Shown here piece after piece: positions 58,932-63,480 of a stretch of DNA of 63,480 nt. The stretch comes from RUG14199 sp964629225 (lineage in GTDB: Bacteria; Bacillota; Clostridia; Oscillospirales; CAG-272): positions 1 through 63,480 of the forward strand of contig CAZVQC010000010.1 of the NCBI GenBank assembly GCA_964629225.1, in the 5' to 3' direction. A program made the position numbers and the translations under genes. Numbering within the stretch: position 1 is the first letter of the stretch; every line of letters begins with the position of its first letter. The notes under the pieces were generated by a model that had not been told where the DNA came from, made no database searches, and worked only from the letters and a program-made list of their open reading frames with translations.

Positions 58932-61900
58932 ATGACGGGAAAGAGTTTGGCAGAACTGTTTTCAAAGTATCCGCCACAAACCGAAAAGCAGCGTGAAATC
59001 TTAGAGGGATCGGACAACTGCAAAGTGAGGGCCGACAAGGAGAGAGCCTTTTATGAGGTGATCTTTGAAAGCACGAAAACAATAACCAAAAAAGAGCTTT
59101 ACCGTCTTGAAAGCAACCTTGCGGAGTTTTACGAGCTGAACTCGGTGAGACTTTTTCCAAAATATCCACCTGAACTTTTCACACCGGAATACGTTCCGGA
59201 AGTACTGGAGGAGGGCAAACGGATCGGCGTTGCGATAAGGGGCTTTTTCAGACAGTATAAGGTAACTTGTGACGAGCATCTTGTCATGGTGGAGATCCCA
59301 TTTGACGAGGGAGCCATGGTGATACTTGACCTTGCTCACTCGGCGGAGGTATTTGAGGGCATCGTAAAAAGAGAATTCGGCATTGACAGACATTTTTCTT
59401 TCATTCCGGGAGTTCCCGGCTTGGAGCTTGATAAAATGCTGAAGATGAGAGATGAGGCCGAGAGAAAAGCCTACGCCGATGAATTGGTGCGAGCCTACAC
59501 TAAGACGGCTGAGGAAAAGAGTGGCGACAGCGGCTCAAACGGTTCAGGCGGGAATTCGGAGGAGGTCCTTGATCTTCGACATATCGATTCCTTCTATGAG
59601 GATGAAAAGGAAGTTTGCTCCTTTGAGGAGGGGGTGTTATCTTGCGGAAAACTGAAGCTTGATGTTTCATCTCCGGAAGTACTCATAGGAAAGGAATTTG
59701 AGATAACGTCCCCCATCAGTCTGCGCTCCGTACCGTCAAGGCGGGGAACTCAGGTAGTTTGCGGTCTTATATTCAAGTTTGAGGAGAGGGAGCTACGCGG
59801 AGGGGAACGCTTCAGCGTCACTATCGGCATCACTGACAAGGACTCGTCGGCTTACGTGCGCCGTGTTATCGATGCGGAGGAACTTTCCGAATACAAGGGA
59901 AAGTTCAAATGCGGCACTTGCGTTGCCGTTAAAGGTATCATCCGAGCGGACAAGTTTGACGGAGAAAACTTCATCAGCCTGTCCGATGCTGCCAAGATCA
60001 AGAGGATCAAGCGGAAGGATACTGCCGAAAAAAAGAGGATCGAGCTTCACCTTCATACCAATATGTCGGAGGCGGATGCGCTGACTAAGCCGGACGAGGC
60101 GGTGATGACCGCATATGAATGGGGTCACCCTGCCGTTGCGATAACCGACCACGGAAACCTCCAGGGCTTTCCCATTGCAATGCTGACGGCTGAAAAGCTT
60201 GAAAACTTCAAGGTCATCTACGGTATCGAAGCGTATTATGTGGATGACACTGCCCGAGCGATCTACGGGGACAGCAACTATTCTTTTGATGACGAGTTTG
60301 TGGTATTTGACATTGAGACTACGGGCCTTTCCGTTGAAAACGATAGGATAACGGAAATAGGCGCGGTCAAGGTGAAGAGCGGCGAGGTCGTCGAGAGATA
60401 CAATACCTTCGTTGACCCCGAAATACCGATACCCGAAAAGGTAGTGGAACTCACCGGCATTACAGATGAAATGGTAAAAGGAGCGAGAAAAGCCGATGAG
60501 GTGATACCGGAATTTCTCGAATTTGTCGGAGGGAGGCTCCTTATCGCCCACAATGCCAATTTTGATACCAGTTTCATAAGACGTGCTTGCGAGAGAATCC
60601 ACATTCGCTTTGAGAATTCTTATCTTGACACGGTGGCAATGAGTCACTACGTGAACTCTGAGCTTTCAAAACACAAGCTGGATAGCCTTGCAAAATACTT
60701 TGATCTTGGTGATTTTAATCACCACAGAGCTTCGGACGATGCGGAGATGCTATCCTTGATATTCTACAAGATGGTGGACAAACTTAAGGAGGAAGGCATC
60801 AACGATCTCACTCATATGACGGAAGTCATGAGCGAGAAGTCCGATCCCCTCAAACTGAAGACCTACCATCAGATAATTCTCGTGAAGAATCTGACGGGAC
60901 TTCGCAATCTCTATCATCTTGTTTCCGATTCTTACCTCAAATTCTACCGAAGGACTCCCAGATTCCCGAAGACCAATATTGAAGAATACCGAGAGGGCCT
61001 TCTTATCGGATCTGCCTGTGAAGCGGGCGAACTGTATCAGGCGGTGCTTCAGGGAAAGAGCCAGAATGAGATCGAGGAGATAGCAAGCTTCTATGATTAT
61101 CTTGAGATCCAACCAACCTGCAACAACTCCTTCATGATCGAAAACGGTACGGTCTCCGGCGAGGAGGAACTTCGGGAGATAAATCGCAAGATAGTGGAGC
61201 TGGGAAATAAACTCGATATTCCGGTAGTAGCAACGGGAGATTCCCACTATTTGGATCCCGAGGATGAGATCTACAGACGGATACTGCTCGCCGGTAAGAA
61301 ATTCAAGGATGCGGACCGTCCCACTCAACTCTATTTCAAGACTACCGATGAGATGCTGAAGGAGTTTTCTTATCTCGGAGAAGAGGTCGCAAGAGAGGTA
61401 GTTATCGACAATCCCGCAAAAATAGCGGACATGGTCGAAAAGATAAGACCCATCCCAGAGGACAGTTATCCTCCTCATATCGATGGTGCTGAGGAGGAAC
61501 TGACCGAAAAATGCTACTCGATGGCAAAGGAGATGTACGGTGATCCTCTGCCGCCGCAGGTATCTGACAGACTTGAGCGGGAACTGGGCCCTATTATCAA
61601 GAACGGCTTTGCGATAATGTACATTATCGCAAAAAAACTTGTTGAAAACAGTGAGGCAAAGGGGTACCAGGTGGGCTCAAGGGGATCCGTCGGCTCATCG
61701 TTTGCCGCTTGTATGGGCGGTATCACTAAAGTCAACTCGCTCCCGCCTCATTACAGGTGCCCTGAGTGCAAATACAGCCGGTTCTTTGAAGATGGATCGG
61801 TGGGTTCGGGCTTTGACCTTCCCCCAGCCAAATGCCCCAAATGCGGCGCTGAAATGGTGCGAGACGGCCATGATATCCCCTTCGAGACGTTCCTCGGTTT

Positions 61901-63350
61901 CTACGGTGACAAGACCCCCGATATCGACCTTAACTTTTCCGGAGACGTTCAGGCGGATGCCCACAAATTTACCGAGGTGCTTTTCGGAAAGGGACACGCC
62001 TTCAGAGCGGGTACTATTGGTACCCTTGCGGACAAGACCGCCTACGGCCTCACGGTCAAATATCTTGAAGGAAAGGGAATAATGCTTCCTAAGGCGGAGA
62101 TAGACAGGCTAATCGCAGGATGTGTCGGAACCAAGAGGACTACCGGTCAGCATCCCGGAGGTATCATCGTAGTTCCACAAGAATATGAGATCTACGATTT
62201 TGCACCTGTCCAACATCCCGCAGGTGACCCTACTGTGGTAACTACCCATTTTGAGTTCAAGTATCTCCATGATACGATACTAAAGCTTGACATACTGGGA
62301 CACGATATTCCGACGAAGTATAAGAGACTTGAGGAGTACACCGGGACCAACGTCCTTGATGTTCCTCTCTCCGATGAAAAAGTCTACAAGCTCTTTACTT
62401 CCCCGGAACCCCTCGGCGTTACGTCGGAGAGACTGAAGGGAGTGGAAACGGGAACCCTCGGTCTTCCCGAGATGAATACTCCGTTTGTTCGCGGAGTTCT
62501 TATCAAAGCACAGCCGAAGACCTTTGCCGACCTGTTGCAGATATCCGGACTTACTCACGGTACCAACGTGTGGCTCGGAAATGCGGAAGAGCTTATTGAG
62601 CAGAAGATCTGCACTATTTCCGATGTTATCGGAACCCGTGACGACATCATGCTTGCGCTGATACATAAGTACGATCTTGAAAAAGGCGTTGCCTTCAAAA
62701 TAATGGAGGACGTTAGAAAGGGTAGAGGACTTAAGCCGGAATATGAAGAACTGATGATCTCTAAGGGCGTTCCGGACTGGTATATTTCGTCTTGTAAGAA
62801 GATCAAGTACATGTTCCCTAAGGCCCATGCGGCGGCGTACGTTATCGATGCGTTGAGAATCGGTTGGTACAAGATCTATTATCCGGTGGAGTTTTATGCC
62901 GCTTATTTTACTGCGGCTCCCGGCGGATGTGATGCTTCCTATGTTATGAAGGGGAAGGACTACGTGTTCTCTATCCTTGATGACCTTTCGAAGAACAGAA
63001 GCGAGGCAACTCAAAAAGATAAGGAACTTTTCAACGCGATGCAGCTTGTCAATGAGTGCTATCAAAGGGGCTACGGATTTCTTCCGGTCAGCGTAATGAA
63101 GTCTCATGCCACCAAGTTCGTTCCCGAAAACGGTAAGATAAGAATGCCTTTTATATCAATTCCGGGATTGGGAGAGAGTGCCGCTGTCAATATCATGAAC
63201 GCAAGGGACGAGGGAAAGATCCATTGCATCGAGGACTTAAAGACCGAGGCTAAGGTGGGCAACACCCTTCTTGAACTCCTTCGTGAAAACGGAGCCCTTG
63301 ACGGAATGAATCCGACAAATCAAATGTCACTGTTCGATCTGTTTGACTGA
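58932..63350 (+). CDS. polC: DNA polymerase III alpha subunit, PolC type
   Basis: The 1472-residue replicative polymerase is specific to low-GC Gram-positives. In order: an N-terminal domain (1-195), a Ser/Gly linker (about 195-212), an OB domain (about 230-345), and a PHP domain from about 370 (IELHLHTNMSEADALT). The PHP is split by a DEDDh proofreading exonuclease (FVVFDIETTGL near 456, HNANFDTSF). A zinc ribbon (CPECKY at 943, CPKC at 968) and the polymerase core with TPDIDLNFSGD near 991 follow. GGAG lies nine bases before the ATG. Confidence 0.97.
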   Translation: MTGKSLAELFSKYPPQTEKQREILEGSDNCKVRADKERAFYEVIFESTKTITKKELYRLESNLAEFYELNSVRLFPKYPPELFTPEYVPEVLEEGKRIGVAIRGFFRQYKVTCDEHLVMVEIPFDEGAMVILDLAHSAEVFEGIVKREFGIDRHFSFIPGVPGLELDKMLKMRDEAERKAYADELVRAYTKTAEEKSGDSGSNGSGGNSEEVLDLRHIDSFYEDEKEVCSFEEGVLSCGKLKLDVSSPEVLIGKEFEITSPISLRSVPSRRGTQVVCGLIFKFEERELRGGERFSVTIGITDKDSSAYVRRVIDAEELSEYKGKFKCGTCVAVKGIIRADKFDGENFISLSDAAKIKRIKRKDTAEKKRIELHLHTNMSEADALTKPDEAVMTAYEWGHPAVAITDHGNLQGFPIAMLTAEKLENFKVIYGIEAYYVDDTARAIYGDSNYSFDDEFVVFDIETTGLSVENDRITEIGAVKVKSGEVVERYNTFVDPEIPIPEKVVELTGITDEMVKGARKADEVIPEFLEFVGGRLLIAHNANFDTSFIRRACERIHIRFENSYLDTVAMSHYVNSELSKHKLDSLAKYFDLGDFNHHRASDDAEMLSLIFYKMVDKLKEEGINDLTHMTEVMSEKSDPLKLKTYHQIILVKNLTGLRNLYHLVSDSYLKFYRRTPRFPKTNIEEYREGLLIGSACEAGELYQAVLQGKSQNEIEEIASFYDYLEIQPTCNNSFMIENGTVSGEEELREINRKIVELGNKLDIPVVATGDSHYLDPEDEIYRRILLAGKKFKDADRPTQLYFKTTDEMLKEFSYLGEEVAREVVIDNPAKIADMVEKIRPIPEDSYPPHIDGAEEELTEKCYSMAKEMYGDPLPPQVSDRLERELGPIIKNGFAIMYIIAKKLVENSEAKGYQVGSRGSVGSSFAACMGGITKVNSLPPHYRCPECKYSRFFEDGSVGSGFDLPPAKCPKCGAEMVRDGHDIPFETFLGFYGDKTPDIDLNFSGDVQADAHKFTEVLFGKGHAFRAGTIGTLADKTAYGLTVKYLEGKGIMLPKAEIDRLIAGCVGTKRTTGQHPGGIIVVPQEYEIYDFAPVQHPAGDPTVVTTHFEFKYLHDTILKLDILGHDIPTKYKRLEEYTGTNVLDVPLSDEKVYKLFTSPEPLGVTSERLKGVETGTLGLPEMNTPFVRGVLIKAQPKTFADLLQISGLTHGTNVWLGNAEELIEQKICTISDVIGTRDDIMLALIHKYDLEKGVAFKIMEDVRKGRGLKPEYEELMISKGVPDWYISSCKKIKYMFPKAHAAAYVIDALRIGWYKIYYPVEFYAAYFTAAPGGCDASYVMKGKDYVFSILDDLSKNRSEATQKDKELFNAMQLVNECYQRGYGFLPVSVMKSHATKFVPENGKIRMPFISIPGLGESAAVNIMNARDEGKIHCIEDLKTEAKVGNTLLELLRENGALDGMNPTNQMSLFDLFD

Positions 63351-63370
63351 TGATATTTTTTGGTGAGTAA

Positions 63371-63418
63371 AAAAAACCTCCCCCAAGCCCCTCCAAAAAA
63401 CATTTGGAGGGGCTTGGG
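63371..63418 (-). terminator. Long hairpin, probable terminator for a leftward gene beyond the window
   Basis: A perfect 16-bp stem (63382-63397 with 63403-63418) is followed on the minus strand by GGGAGG and eight T. It has no T run on the plus strand, so it suits a leftward gene to the right rather than polC. 63419-63480 shows nothing recognisable. Confidence 0.65.
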
Positions 63419-63480
63419 ACGAGTGTTTTCCACCGTTCCAAGAAAGACGATCCGGCGAGGATCCCCTCTCGGTATGTTTT

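Noticed and set aside
63371..63480. End of a mobile element at the right edge
   Set aside because: The long hairpin with a minus-strand T run is explained as a terminator; no transposase or second copy is visible in the window.

Overview
The window looks like a chromosomal segment of a Gram-positive, Clostridia-type Firmicute, perhaps a gut Oscillospiraceae/Ruminococcaceae relative. The reasons are a PolC-type replicative polymerase at the end of an rpsB-tsf-pyrH-frr-uppS-cdsA-dxr-rseP-ispG cluster, a zur-znuACB operon, an scpAB-ytfI-gerW-dac-rluB sporulation-era cluster, many lipoproteins with lipoboxes, AGGAGG-type ribosome binding sites, and vegetative promoters close to TTGACA-17-TATAAT. 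No rRNA, complete insertion sequence, phage or CRISPR array was seen.

Layout. 1-4.95 kb is an accessory patch: the tail of a partial ORF, a metallophosphoesterase and an unusual aldo/keto reductase, a gene remnant, an AT-rich DUF4279 / four-helix-bundle (23S-IVS type) pair next to a striking ATGATG/CATCAT hairpin array, a tRNA-Leu(GAG), and a composite pseudogene. 4.95-14.5 kb holds an LRR protein, a lipoprotein, serC-serA, pcrA-rodA, a 42-aa ORF and a small membrane protein. 14.85-19.0 kb is one 1394-aa secreted modular protein (CHAP, three large repeats, Cys-rich repeats, SGNH esterase). 19.1-24.9 kb has a P-type Ca2+ ATPase and the zinc operon with a clear Zur box. 24.9-26.7 kb has an orphan substrate-binding lipoprotein, a MecA-like adaptor and a stray 52-bp copy of part of the aldo/keto reductase gene.

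26.7-35.2 kb reads as one leftward unit of nine genes (lon, engB, M50 protease, scpA, scpB, ytfI, gerW, dac, rluB). 35.3-38.9 kb reads rightward: a two-gene minimal SUF system, then a sigma-factor / membrane protein / secreted Cys-rich peptide cassette. secA and a polytopic membrane protein follow, then a leftward group (sugar isomerase-like, AlgX/DHHW-like with a zinc ribbon, DUF4358). 46.7-50.2 kb carries a MutS-core ATPase, rpmB, a DUF6873-like gene and an esterase. 50.5-63.35 kb is the conserved translation / isoprenoid / envelope cluster ending in polC.

The best candidates for undescribed biology are the hairpin array with its four-helix-bundle gene (about 2.9-3.53 kb), the sigma / anti-sigma-like / secreted peptide cassette (37.0-38.9 kb), the 1394-aa modular enzyme, and the composite TetR/surface-protein/GNAT pseudogene under a double palindromic operator. 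All protein names rest on motif recognition by eye; no database search was run.
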